The notes beneath the pieces are model-generated. The model was not told the origin of the DNA and did not search any database. It saw only the letters and a list, made by a program, of their open reading frames with translations. Below, in pieces: positions 1 to 7,875 of a stretch of 64,000 nucleotides of DNA. Both the position numbers and the translations under genes were made by a program. The stretch is taken from contig FSRD01000001.1 in assembly GCA_900129675.1 (NCBI GenBank), positions 8,297,501-8,361,500 on the forward strand. The letters run 5' to 3'. Positions within the stretch are counted from its first letter, which is position 1. The number at the start of each line of letters is the position of its first letter. This stretch comes from Bradyrhizobium erythrophlei. GTDB taxonomy: Bacteria; Pseudomonadota; Alphaproteobacteria; Rhizobiales; Xanthobacteraceae.

Positions 1-71
1 AATTCGTCCAAAGACCCTTGACATACCAGCGCTTTCGGCAGAACGCCTGTCGGAAGCGTCATGGACTGTTC

Positions 72-1220
72 ATGGATCTGATTACCACCACTGCCGACCT
101 CGCGGCTGCCTGCGACCGCCTCTCCAAGCACCCGGTCATCACCGTCGACACCGAGTTCCTGCGGGAGACGACCTATTACCCCCTGCTCTGCGTCGTGCAG
201 ATGGCGAGCGCGGAGGAAGCCGTCGTGGTCGACACGCTGGCGCCCGGCATCGACCTCAAGCCGTTCTTCGAGCTGATGGGCAACGAGGCCGTTCTCAAGG
301 TGTTCCATGCCGCCCGGCAGGACATCGAGATCGTCTGGCACCAGTCCGGCACCATTCCGCACCCGATCTTCGACACGCAAGTGGCGGCCATGGTGCTCGG
401 CTATGGCGACAGCATCGCCTATGACCAGCTGGTCGAGCGCATTGCCGGCCACCGGCCTGACAAGACCCACCGCTTCACCGACTGGTCGCGCCGGCCCTTG
501 AGCGACGAGCAGGTTCACTACGCCGTCTCCGACGTCACCCATCTGCGCGACGTGTTCGCAGCGCTGGACGCCGACCTGAAGAAGCGCGGCCGCAGCGACT
601 GGGTCAGCGAGGAGATGGAAGTCCTGACCTCGCCGAAGACCTATGATTTCCACCCCGAGCGGGCCTGGGAGCGGCTGAAGACGCGGGTGCGCAAGCCGAA
701 GGAACTGGCGGTGCTGATGGAAGTCGCGGCCTGGCGCGAGCAGGAAGCGCAAAGCCGCGACGTGCCGCGCTCGCGCGTCCTGAAGGACGACGCGCTCGGC
801 GATATCGCCACCCACGCGCCGACCAGCCTCGAACGTCTCGCCAATTTGCGCTCGCTGCCGAAAGGCTTTGACCGCTCGAAATGGGGCAGCGATATCGTCG
901 CCGCCGTGCAGCGCGGCATCGCCCGCGATCCCTCGACCTTGCCGAAGATCGAAAAGCCGCGCGGCAACTCCAATGGCGCGGCGATCGTGGAGCTGTTGAA
1001 AGTGCTGCTGCGGATGACGTCGGAACGTCATGCGGTCGCGAGCAAGGTGATCGCCACCGTCGACGATCTCGAACAGATCGCCAACGACGACCAGGCCGAC
1101 GTCGCCGCCCTGCACGGCTGGCGGCGCGAATTGTTCGGCGAAGCAGCCCTGTCGCTGAAGCACGGCCGGCTGGCACTGGCGATCGAAAAAGGCCGCGTGG
1201 TCCGGGTCGACCGGGATTAG
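72..1220 (+). CDS. rnd: Ribonuclease D
   Basis: The protein is a 3'-5' exoribonuclease that trims the 3' ends of tRNA precursors in the cytoplasm. The N-terminal DEDD exonuclease domain is visible: VDTEFLRE (first acidic motif), FHAARQDIE (second) and HYAVSDVTHLRDV (third, with the Tyr and Asp of the DEDDy subclass). An HRDC-like helical region follows from about residue 210. The length of 382 aa is normal for the family. The frame is open from base 18, but the alignment-like N-terminus MDLITTTADLAAACDRL begins at base 72, so that start is preferred. No clear Shine-Dalgarno sequence precedes it. The gene stands alone on the plus strand, 94 bases before the disrupted PEBP gene. Confidence 0.93.
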   Translation: MDLITTTADLAAACDRLSKHPVITVDTEFLRETTYYPLLCVVQMASAEEAVVVDTLAPGIDLKPFFELMGNEAVLKVFHAARQDIEIVWHQSGTIPHPIFDTQVAAMVLGYGDSIAYDQLVERIAGHRPDKTHRFTDWSRRPLSDEQVHYAVSDVTHLRDVFAALDADLKKRGRSDWVSEEMEVLTSPKTYDFHPERAWERLKTRVRKPKELAVLMEVAAWREQEAQSRDVPRSRVLKDDALGDIATHAPTSLERLANLRSLPKGFDRSKWGSDIVAAVQRGIARDPSTLPKIEKPRGNSNGAAIVELLKVLLRMTSERHAVASKVIATVDDLEQIANDDQADVAALHGWRRELFGEAALSLKHGRLALAIEKGRVVRVDRD

Positions 1221-1337
1221 GGCGCTGCTGAATACTGCCGTTAGGGTCTGCTGCTTGCCTTCACGCAAAGCAGGGTAATAAGGACCCGGTAGGTTGAATA
1301 AAGGGAAGGCAAAGATGCGTGTTCAGCTAGTACCTCG

Positions 1338-1640
1338 TCACAGTGGTTCTGACTGGTTGATTCCGAGCCAATCTAGGATGGGCAGGTCTTCCGGAGGCAC
1401 GAGGATTTGGATGCTTCGGGCGACGCCGGGTTGACGCCTGATGAGACCGTTTCGTTCGAGCGTCACGATCATCTGGTGGACCGATGGCGGGCTGACTTGG
1501 AAGTGGCGCTGCATGTCGGCTTCAGCGGGCGGGCGCCGGAACATGTGCGCATAGGTGTAGATGAAAGCCAGGTACTGGCCTTGCTTTTCGGTGAAGCCTT
1601 GAGCCGTGAGGCTGCGAGCGGCGCCTGATTTTTGATTCAT
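1338..1640 (-). CDS. LexA-type winged-helix DNA-binding protein carried by IS630 copy 1
   Basis: The gene encodes a 100-aa protein, transcribed away from the transposase. The core (QGQYLAFIYTYAHMFRRPPA, then SPPSVHQMIVTLERNGLIRR) matches the LexA N-terminal winged helix, with a recognition helix around SPPSVHQMIV. There is no protease domain. The ATG at 1640 (MNQKSGAARS) is preferred; an upstream TTG at 1667 is also in frame. The stop codon at 1338-1340 lies inside the IS left inverted repeat. A role in controlling the transposase promoter or binding the IS ends is inferred from position only. An identical gene is in copy 2. Confidence 0.75.
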   Translation of the reverse strand: MNQKSGAARSLTAQGFTEKQGQYLAFIYTYAHMFRRPPAEADMQRHFQVSPPSVHQMIVTLERNGLIRRQPGVARSIQILVPPEDLPILDWLGINQSEPL

Positions 1641-1677
1641 TTGTCGATTCGTCCGGTCCTCCAACAAGGAGGTCGGG

Positions 1678-2800
1678 ATGAATGTACGTTATCGGGTCGA
1701 ATTGAGCCAAGCCGAACGCGGTGAGCTCACCGCGATGTTGAGCAAGGGCAAACGAGCCGCCCGCAAACTCAAGCGCGCCCAGATATTGCTGGCGGCCGAT
1801 GCCGGCCGCAGCGATGAAGAGATTGCGCGCGCGGTGTCGGTGGGCGGTTCCACCGTGTACCGGACCAAGCGGCGCTTCGTGGAAGGCAATCTGGAACGGG
1901 CGCTGAGCGAGGATTCGCGTCCTGGGGCAGAGCGCAAGCTCACCGGCAAGGAGGAAGCCTTGCTGGTGGCAACGGCTTGCGCAAACCCTCCCGAGGGTCG
2001 CGCCCGCTGGACGCTGGAACTGCTGGCCGATGCCATGGTCAGGCTCACCGATCACGACAGCCTGTCGAGCGAGACGGTACGCCGGCGGTTGGCCGAAAAC
2101 GGTCTCAAACCCTGGCGCAAGGACATGTGGTGCATTCCAAAGGTCGATGGCGAATATGTCGCCCGCATGGAAGACGTGCTCGACCTCTATGCCGAAGCGC
2201 CCGATCCCCAGCGGCCGGTGGTCTGCTTCGACGAGAGCCCGGTCCAGCTCATCGGCGAGGTGCGCCAACCGATTCCGGCCGAGCCGGGCCAGCTCGAACG
2301 CTACGATTGCGAGTATCGCCGCAACGGCACCGTCAATCTCTTCGTCTGCATCGACGTGCATCGGCCATGGCGCAAGGTCAAGGTCACCGAGCGCCGGGCG
2401 GCAGAAGACTACGCCCACTGCATGCGCGAACTCGTCGATGTCCATTATCCCCGAAGCCGCGTGCATCCGCGTCGTGCAGGACAATCTGTCAACCCACTCG
2501 GCCGGTGCCCTTTATGAGGCATTCGCACCTGCCGAAGCCCGGCGGATTCTGCGCCGCCTCGAGTTCCACTACACCCCCAAGCATGCCAGTTGGCTCAACA
2601 TGGTCGAGATCGAGATCGGCGTGCTGCGCGGCCAGTGCCTGGACCGCAGAATCGACGACCCAGACTGGCTCCGCCGCGAAATCGACGCATGGGAACGACA
2701 ACGAAACGCCGCTGGCGCCCGCATCAGATGGATGTTCACAACCGAAAAAGCCCGCGCCAAAATGGGCCGCGCCTATCCCGTCACATCCAAAGAGTCATAA
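1678..2800 (+). pseudogene. IS630-family transposase, frameshifted (copy 1)
   Basis: The gene starts at ATG 1678 behind a strong AAGGAGG site. It is identical in frame to the intact copy-2 transposase for about 257 codons, including the first catalytic Asp in VVCFDESPVQ. An extra C in the run 2449-2452 (four C here, three in copy 2) then shifts the frame, and that frame ends at 2517. The second Asp (VVQDNLSTH) and catalytic Glu (WLNMVEIE) are encoded downstream in another frame ending at 2800. The protein should be inactive unless a ribosomal frameshift rescues it. A sequencing or assembly error at the homopolymer is also possible. Confidence 0.88.
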
Positions 2801-3195
2801 TCACTGTGGCGAGGTACTAGGTCTATGCGCGATAGGTTTGTTGATCGCAAGCACGGTCAATGCATCGGCATTTTCAGTCAGCTTTAAATGGTGTGGAGGA
2901 CCGTCTCCAGCATTCTCGTTAAGCGGCGTTCCAATTGAAAACGCTTCAGTTTCACATGATTGACCTGGATAAACCGGACTACAATCATGGTGGCGGCAAC
3001 GTTGCCTATACGGGCCAAAAGACAGTTGCCTGCGGTGCACTGAACAACTATTCACCACCCAGCCCTCCGAGCGGCAGTCATTCTTACCGATTTGACGTTA
3101 CAGCGATTGGAGCGGGTGGAACGCTGGGTTCAGCAAGCTTCACGCGAAAATTTCCCGAGAAATAGGCTCTCGACAGGCTTGGCTCAAAGCTGGAA

Positions 3196-3250
3196 CGAGA
3201 TCACCCCGTGGTGAGGAGCACGCCAACGCCGTGCGTCTCGAAGGATGAAG
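3196..3250. repeat. Degenerate short intergenic repeat of the Bradyrhizobium 'ggtgaggag ... cgtctcgaaggatgaa' type
   Basis: Between the broken PEBP gene and the autotransporter there is a gtggtgaggagcacgc half followed by gcgtctcgaaggatgaag. This layout resembles a short dispersed repeat I know from Bradyrhizobium intergenic regions. The assignment is from memory of that pattern. Only one copy of this type was noticed in the window. Confidence 0.35.
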
Positions 3251-3265
3251 CCGCCGGCGCGCCGC

Positions 3266-4435
3266 CTACCACTTGAACTCGACGCCCACCACGCCCTGAT
3301 GCGACTGCAAGGCGGCGCGGTATTTGGCGTCGTAGTTGATGTAGAGCCGTGCGGTGTTGGTCAGGCTGAGCGAGGCCGAGGCGCCGGCGTCGGCGCCATA
3401 CTGGCTCTCGCCGATGCCCTGCAGCGTAACGTGCTGGGCGCCGAGGCTGACGGTGATATCGCCAAAGTTCTGCACGAGGTTGTCGACGAACTTGCCGTAG
3501 GCCGACAGATCGAGAATCTTCTGATCGAAGATCCAGTAGTGCCCGACTTCGGCACCGATCAACACGCGCATGCGGTCAATGGTGGCGCCGGTCGCCATGA
3601 CCGGATCGAGCCCGCCGATTTCCTGCAACGATCCGGTCCTGGCATGGACATATTCGAGGCCCGCTTTCGGCACGATGCGGCTCTGGTCCTTGTCGACATA
3701 GTAGCTGAGTTCGGTCAGCGCGCCGTCTAGCCTCGCATTGTAGCCTGATGTCGCCAGGCCAAAGCCGGTGTCGCGGCTGGAACGGATGTTGCCAAAGCCG
3801 TGCACCAGCGCCACGGCCCAGGTCCATGGCCCCTTGTCGACGGAGGCGTTGAACCCGAGCTGCGTGAGATCGATCGACGCCGTCTGCAGCGCCAGCGGCA
3901 CGTCGATGGCGGTGCGGCTCTGGTCGACCGAGAAGCCGACATTGATGCCGGGTGCTACCCGCGCGCCGATCCCGGCCACCCTGCCCCAGGTCGTTCTGTT
4001 GTCGCCGACGAAGTCGAGGATCGGACCATTGGTCGCCGAAATGCCGTAGCCCTCGAACCAGGTCCGGTAACGCGGCCCCTCGGCCGCTTCCGAGGCGCCG
4101 CCGCCGCCCGGATTGTTGCGCAACATGCGGTTGAAGCCGTTGGTCGACTGATTGCCGAGCCGCTCCAGGAAATTGCTGCCGAGATTGGTCACGGTCGCGC
4201 CTGCCGACAGATCGGAATTGATGACATTCGGCGTCGGACTGGGAGATGGCGTCGGCGTTGGTGTGGGAGTTGGCGTGGGAGTTGGCGTCGGCGTGGGTGG
4301 TGCGACCTGCGCGTGCGCCGTGGACACGACGCCGACCGCGAGCACGAAAGCCCCCGCGACCAGCCGCGCCAGCGCGCGACCGGTCCGGACCGTCCGTTTT
4401 CGCAAAGGCCGTGATGAGCAGCGCATGCATTCCAT
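3266..4435 (-). CDS. Autotransporter-type outer-membrane beta-barrel protein
   Basis: The protein has 389 aa with a signal peptide (Arg/Lys-rich start, hydrophobic stretch, cleavage near AHAQ), then a Pro-Thr linker of about 25 residues, then a domain rich in alternating aromatic and polar residues. It ends in VEFKW, the terminal aromatic typical of outer-membrane barrels. The region from about residue 120 (RYRTWFEGYG) to the end fits an autotransporter beta-domain. There is no long passenger, so this is a barrel with a short linker and not a classical secreted autotransporter. The start could also be the internal ATG three codons later (4426). No partner gene is adjacent; purN lies upstream on the same strand, 190 bases away. 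Confidence 0.78.
   Translation of the reverse strand: MECMRCSSRPLRKRTVRTGRALARLVAGAFVLAVGVVSTAHAQVAPPTPTPTPTPTPTPTPTPSPSPTPNVINSDLSAGATVTNLGSNFLERLGNQSTNGFNRMLRNNPGGGGASEAAEGPRYRTWFEGYGISATNGPILDFVGDNRTTWGRVAGIGARVAPGINVGFSVDQSRTAIDVPLALQTASIDLTQLGFNASVDKGPWTWAVALVHGFGNIRSSRDTGFGLATSGYNARLDGALTELSYYVDKDQSRIVPKAGLEYVHARTGSLQEIGGLDPVMATGATIDRMRVLIGAEVGHYWIFDQKILDLSAYGKFVDNLVQNFGDITVSLGAQHVTLQGIGESQYGADAGASASLSLTNTARLYINYDAKYRAALQSHQGVVGVEFKW
4228..4304. repeat. Tandem hexanucleotide-like repeat encoding a (Thr-Pro)n linker
   Basis: Variants of ggcgtgggagtt and ggcgtcggcgtt repeat across this stretch. On the minus strand they encode an alternating Thr-Pro run of the barrel protein, ending in Ser-Pro pairs. 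Such a tract is prone to slippage in units of six bases, which would change linker length without breaking the frame. Confidence 0.8.
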
Positions 4436-4625
4436 TCCCAGGAGGAAGCGCCAGCTCGAAAAATGCGCAAATCCCGATCGACTCTAGCCGATTTGCCCTC
4501 AGTTCCCCGAGAGCGTCAATCGGTCGGCCCCCTCCGCGGCGGTCGAATACGGGCCGTTGTGCCTCCGCTGCCACAGGTGATTGCGGGGTCGGATTTCGCC
4601 GGGATGCGCTCCGCTGGAAAACGCC

Positions 4626-5279
4626 TTAGTCGATCGCCGGCGAGATCATGGTGCCGCCTGCCCCGACAATCCCCGATATCCTGCAGAGATCGCCCTCCAG
4701 CCGGACCTTTCCGCTGGCCAGCAGCCTCAGCGCCTCCGGATAGATGCGGTGCTCGATTGCGAGAATGCGCGCCGCCAGGGTCTGCGCCGTGTCGTCATCG
4801 GCCACCGCGACCGCCCCCTGCATCACGATCGGGCCGGCGTCGGTTTCCGGGATCACGAAATGGACCGTGGCGCCCGAAATCTTCACGCCCGCCTTGAGCG
4901 CCTGGCCGTGCGGGTCGAGGCCCGGAAACGACGGCAGCAGCGAGGGATGGATGTTGAGCATTTTGCCGTACCAGGCCTTGACGAATGCGGCGGTGAACAG
5001 CCGCATGAACCCGCCGAGGCAAATCAGCTCGACGTTGTTCTCGTCGAGCGTCCGCTGCAAGACCGCCTCGAACCCGGCGCGATCCTTGCCGAACGGCTTG
5101 CTTTCGATGACGGCGGTCGCAATGCCGTTGGCACTGGCGGTCGCCAGACCCGGCGCATCGGCGCGGTTGGAGATGACGGCAACGATTTCGGCCGGAAAAT
5201 CGGCTGATTTGGCGGCCCCGATCAGGGCGGCCATGTTCGATCCGCGTCCGGAAATCAGGATGGCGACGCGGCGTTTCAT
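4626..5279 (-). CDS. purN: Phosphoribosylglycinamide formyltransferase
   Basis: This enzyme transfers a formyl group from 10-formyltetrahydrofolate to GAR, the third step of de novo purine synthesis. The fold signature is clear: VAILISGRGSNMAALI at the N-terminus and NIHPSLLPSFPGLDPHGQAL containing the catalytic Asn and His. ISGATVHFVIPETDAGPIV carries the catalytic Asp. The length of 217 aa is normal. The ATG at 5279 overlaps the end of purM by four bases (5276-5279), which indicates translational coupling in a purM-purN operon. Confidence 0.96.
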   Translation of the reverse strand: MKRRVAILISGRGSNMAALIGAAKSADFPAEIVAVISNRADAPGLATASANGIATAVIESKPFGKDRAGFEAVLQRTLDENNVELICLGGFMRLFTAAFVKAWYGKMLNIHPSLLPSFPGLDPHGQALKAGVKISGATVHFVIPETDAGPIVMQGAVAVADDDTAQTLAARILAIEHRIYPEALRLLASGKVRLEGDLCRISGIVGAGGTMISPAID

Positions 5280-6349
5280 CTGGAGAGATCGAGGTGACCG
5301 TTATAGACCACGCGATGCTCGCCGTCGGCCGCGATCACTTCGCCGAGCACGGCGACGGTTTCGCCGCCTGCGGTGAAGATTTCGGTGACCTGCTCGATGG
5401 CGTCCGGCTTCACGATCGCGATCATGCCGATGCCGCAGTTGAACGTCCGCAGCAGTTCGAGTTCGGCGATGCCGCCCTGTTCCGCCAGCCATTTGAACAC
5501 CGGCAGCACCGGCAGCCGCGCGAGGTCGATGCCGACGCCGAGATGTTTTGGCAGCACGCGTGGAATGTTGTCGGTAAAGCCGCCGCCGGTGATATGGGCG
5601 AGGCCCTTGACCGCGCTGGTCTCGCGGATCGCACGCAGGCATGATTTCACATAGAGTTTGGTCGGCGCCAGCAGCGCGCCGCCCAGCGTCATGACCGGCG
5701 AGAACGGCGCCGGCGCGTCGAAGCCGAGGCCGGACTGTTCGACGATCTTGCGGACCAGCGAAAAGCCGTTGGAATGCACCCCCGACGAGGCGAGGCCGAT
5801 CACGGCATCGCCGACGGCGATGTCGGAACTCGGCAACAGCGTGCCGCGCTCGGCCGCACCCACCGCAAAGCCCGCGAGGTCGTAGTCGCCGTCTTTGTAA
5901 AGCCCCGGCATTTCCGCGGTCTCGCCGCCGATCAGGGCGCAACCGGATTCCCGGCAGCCTTCGGCGACGCCCGCCACGATCGCGGCGGTCGCTTCCGGAT
6001 CGAGCTTGCCGCAGGCAAAATAGTCGAGGAAGAACAGCGGTTCCGCGCCCTGCACCACGAGGTCGTTGACCGACATCGCCACCAGATCGATGCCGATGCC
6101 GCCATGCAGCCCGGTCTCGATCGCGATCTTGACCTTGGTGCCGACGCCGTCGGTCGCCGCCACCAGCACCGGGTCCTTGAAGCCGGCGGCCTTGAGGTCG
6201 AACAGCCCGCCGAAGCCGCCGATCTCGGCATCGGCGCCAGCGCGGGCGGTGGCGCGGACCATCGGCTTGATGAGATCGACCAGCCGGTTGCCGGCATCGA
6301 TATCGACGCCCGAATCCGCGTAAGTGAGCCCGTTTTTGCGGTCGTTCAT
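5276..6349 (-). CDS. purM: Phosphoribosylformylglycinamidine cyclo-ligase (AIR synthetase)
   Basis: This enzyme closes the imidazole ring in purine synthesis using ATP. The 357-aa protein shows the PurM/AIRS motifs: KAAGFKDPVLVAATDGVGTK near residue 50, DLVVQGAEPLFFLDYFACGK near 95, GGETAEMPGLY near 140, and HITGGGFTDNIPRVLP in the C-terminal half. It heads the purM-purN pair. A 158-base divergent spacer separates it from pgsA and must contain both promoters. Confidence 0.97.
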   Translation of the reverse strand: MNDRKNGLTYADSGVDIDAGNRLVDLIKPMVRATARAGADAEIGGFGGLFDLKAAGFKDPVLVAATDGVGTKVKIAIETGLHGGIGIDLVAMSVNDLVVQGAEPLFFLDYFACGKLDPEATAAIVAGVAEGCRESGCALIGGETAEMPGLYKDGDYDLAGFAVGAAERGTLLPSSDIAVGDAVIGLASSGVHSNGFSLVRKIVEQSGLGFDAPAPFSPVMTLGGALLAPTKLYVKSCLRAIRETSAVKGLAHITGGGFTDNIPRVLPKHLGVGIDLARLPVLPVFKWLAEQGGIAELELLRTFNCGIGMIAIVKPDAIEQVTEIFTAGGETVAVLGEVIAADGEHRVVYNGHLDLSR

Positions 6350-6507
6350 GCAAAATTCCAGATGATGACGGCTGGTTACGAAGAATTCCGCGATCCTGCA
6401 ATGGCTCGCAAGCGAAGCGCGAATATACTATGTAGATAACAACCGGCTCACCCCGCAAAGGGCCGGATCCTTTGCGAAATCAGGCCGGTAGCCGGGAAGC
6501 GACCGAG

Positions 6508-7062
6508 TTGAGTATTCCGACCTCTATTCCGAACATCATCACGCTTGGCCGCATCATATTGGTGCCGGTGATCGTCTGGGCGATCGCCTCCAGCCAGATG
6601 GAAATCGCCTTTGCGATCTTCATCGTCGCGGGGGTCAGCGACGCCGTCGACGGCTTTCTCGCCAAGCGCTTCAACATGGCGAGCGAACTCGGCGCCCTGC
6701 TGGATCCCCTGGCCGACAAGGCGCTGCTGGTGTCGATCTACGTGGCGCTCGGCATCTGGGGCGCGGTGCCGCGCTGGATCGTCATCCTGGTGGTCTCGCG
6801 CGACATCATGATCGTATCCGCCGTGATTGTGTCATGGTTGTTCGACAAGCCGATCCCGATGAAACCCTTGATGGTATCGAAGCTCAATACGGTGGCCCAG
6901 GTGGCGTTCGCGGCGCTGGTGCTGGCGTCGCTCGGATTTGGTTTTCAGCCAAGGCCTTACGACCTGATCCTGATGGGTTTTGTTACGGTCTTTACTTTGG
7001 TTTCGGTCTCCCTCTATCTCGTCGAGTGGGTGCGGCACATGAGCACGATCGAGGCAAGGTAG
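6508..7062 (+). CDS. pgsA: CDP-diacylglycerol--glycerol-3-phosphate 3-phosphatidyltransferase
   Basis: This membrane enzyme makes phosphatidylglycerophosphate, the precursor of phosphatidylglycerol and cardiolipin. The CDP-alcohol phosphotransferase signature (D-x2-D-G-x2-A, then G-x3-D-x3-D) is present as DAVDGFLAKR and GALLDPLADK. Four or more hydrophobic segments follow. The TTG at 6508 gives SIPTSIPNIITLGRI at the N-terminus and has GGGAAG about nine bases upstream. A longer reading from TTG 6472 is possible (196 aa). The stop TAG overlaps the GTG start of hdaA by one base, so the two genes are likely cotranscribed. Confidence 0.92.
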   Translation: MSIPTSIPNIITLGRIILVPVIVWAIASSQMEIAFAIFIVAGVSDAVDGFLAKRFNMASELGALLDPLADKALLVSIYVALGIWGAVPRWIVILVVSRDIMIVSAVIVSWLFDKPIPMKPLMVSKLNTVAQVAFAALVLASLGFGFQPRPYDLILMGFVTVFTLVSVSLYLVEWVRHMSTIEAR

Positions 7063-7739
7063 TGGCAGCCGGCGTTCATCCCCGTCAGCTTGCCTTGGCG
7101 CTGCCCCATGCGGAGAGCCTGACCCGCGACAATTTTCTGGAAGGGCCGGCCAATGAAGCCGGCCTCGCGCTGGTCGAGAGCTGGCCCGACTGGCCCAACC
7201 GCATCATGCTGCTGGTCGGTCCGGAAGGCTCGGGAAAAAGCCATCTCGCCTCGATCTGGGCCGAACGGTCCGGCGCACGCTCAACCTCCGCGCATGCGCT
7301 GACGGCGGCCGCGGTGCCCGGCGCGCTGGCGACCGGCGCGCTGGTGGTCGAGGACCTGAGGCCCGGCGATTTCGACGAACGCGCGATGTTTCACCTGATG
7401 AATCTGGCGCGCGAGGACAAAGCCTATGTGCTGATGACGGCGCGCATCGCGCCGTCCGCCTTCGAGGTCGAATTGCGCGACCTGCGCTCGCGGCTGCGCG
7501 CGGTGCCGGCGGTGTCGCTGCTGCCGCCCGACGATTTGCTGTTCCGTTCCCTGATCGTCAAATTCTGCGCCGACCGCCAGTTGAGCGTCGACGAGGCAGT
7601 CGTGAGCTATCTCAGCACCCGGATCGAGCGCTCCCATGCGGCGGTCCGCCGAGCGGTCGAACTGCTCGACACCGAGGCACTGCGGCTGGGCCGGCCGGTG
7701 ACGCGGGCGCTGGCTGCTGAATTACTGCGCAACGCCTGA
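7062..7739 (+). CDS. hdaA: DnaA-related ATPase HdaA (regulatory inactivation of DnaA)
   Basis: The 225-aa protein is the AAA+ half of DnaA without the DNA-binding domain. It has a Walker A motif GPEGSGKSHLA near residue 50, a Walker B-like LVVEDL near 95, and sensor-region residues around RSRLRAVP. The N-terminal HPRQLALALPH is the short clamp-binding-type motif of Hda proteins. HdaA with the beta clamp stimulates ATP hydrolysis by DnaA and limits re-initiation in alphaproteobacteria. The start is GTG at 7062, in the TAGTG junction with pgsA. Confidence 0.88.
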   Translation: MAAGVHPRQLALALPHAESLTRDNFLEGPANEAGLALVESWPDWPNRIMLLVGPEGSGKSHLASIWAERSGARSTSAHALTAAAVPGALATGALVVEDLRPGDFDERAMFHLMNLAREDKAYVLMTARIAPSAFEVELRDLRSRLRAVPAVSLLPPDDLLFRSLIVKFCADRQLSVDEAVVSYLSTRIERSHAAVRRAVELLDTEALRLGRPVTRALAAELLRNA

Positions 7740-7875
7740 TCCGGCGCGCTTCCCGCCTTGACGCCGGCTGCAGCCGGAACATCAATGTCATTGAAACGTC
7801 ATTGCCGTAACACATGGTTTGCGCGGCCTCCGTCTAGATAGACGCACGCGCGGGCCCGGAATGGATTGAAACTTC

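Larger units (their letters stand above)
1330..2817 (+). mobile_element. IS630-family insertion sequence, copy 1 (1488 bp)
   Basis: The ends are 16-bp inverted repeats with one mismatch: gtacctcgtcacagtg at 1330-1345 and its near complement at 2802-2817. They are flanked by TA at 1328-1329 and 2818-2819, inside CTAG on both sides. This is the target duplication known for IS630 elements. The element carries a plus-strand DDE transposase gene and a divergent LexA-type DNA-binding gene whose stop codon lies inside the left inverted repeat. The second copy at 17380-18866 is nearly identical. I noticed two differences by eye: one extra C at 2449-2452, and T at 2622 where copy 2 has C. The extra C breaks this copy's transposase frame. 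Confidence 0.93.
1315..3165 (+). pseudogene. PEBP (YbhB/RKIP)-like secreted protein, disrupted by IS630 copy 1 and a frameshift
   Basis: The gene starts at 1315 behind a GGGAAGG ribosome-binding site, runs five codons to 1329, is interrupted by the IS, and resumes at 2820. Joining base 1329 to base 2820 (dropping the IS and one TA copy) gives a signal peptide beginning MRVQLGLCAIGLLIAS, then a mature chain with SVSFKWCGGPSPAFSLSGVP. This resembles the start of phosphatidylethanolamine-binding-like periplasmic proteins. The frame then breaks after the Pro codon at 2931-2933. The next frame, from 2935, continues the family pattern (FHMIDLDKPDYNHGGG, SGSHSYRFDV, ending RKFPEK) to the TAG at 3163. 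The gene therefore carries two independent lesions. The family role is poorly defined. The assignment rests on recognised sequence pattern, not on a search. Confidence 0.72.

Noticed and set aside
1522..2484. A 320-codon minus-strand frame inside IS630 copy 1 (and its twin in copy 2)
   Set aside because: It is antisense to the transposase and has no ribosome-binding site; the LexA-type gene is the credible minus-strand gene.
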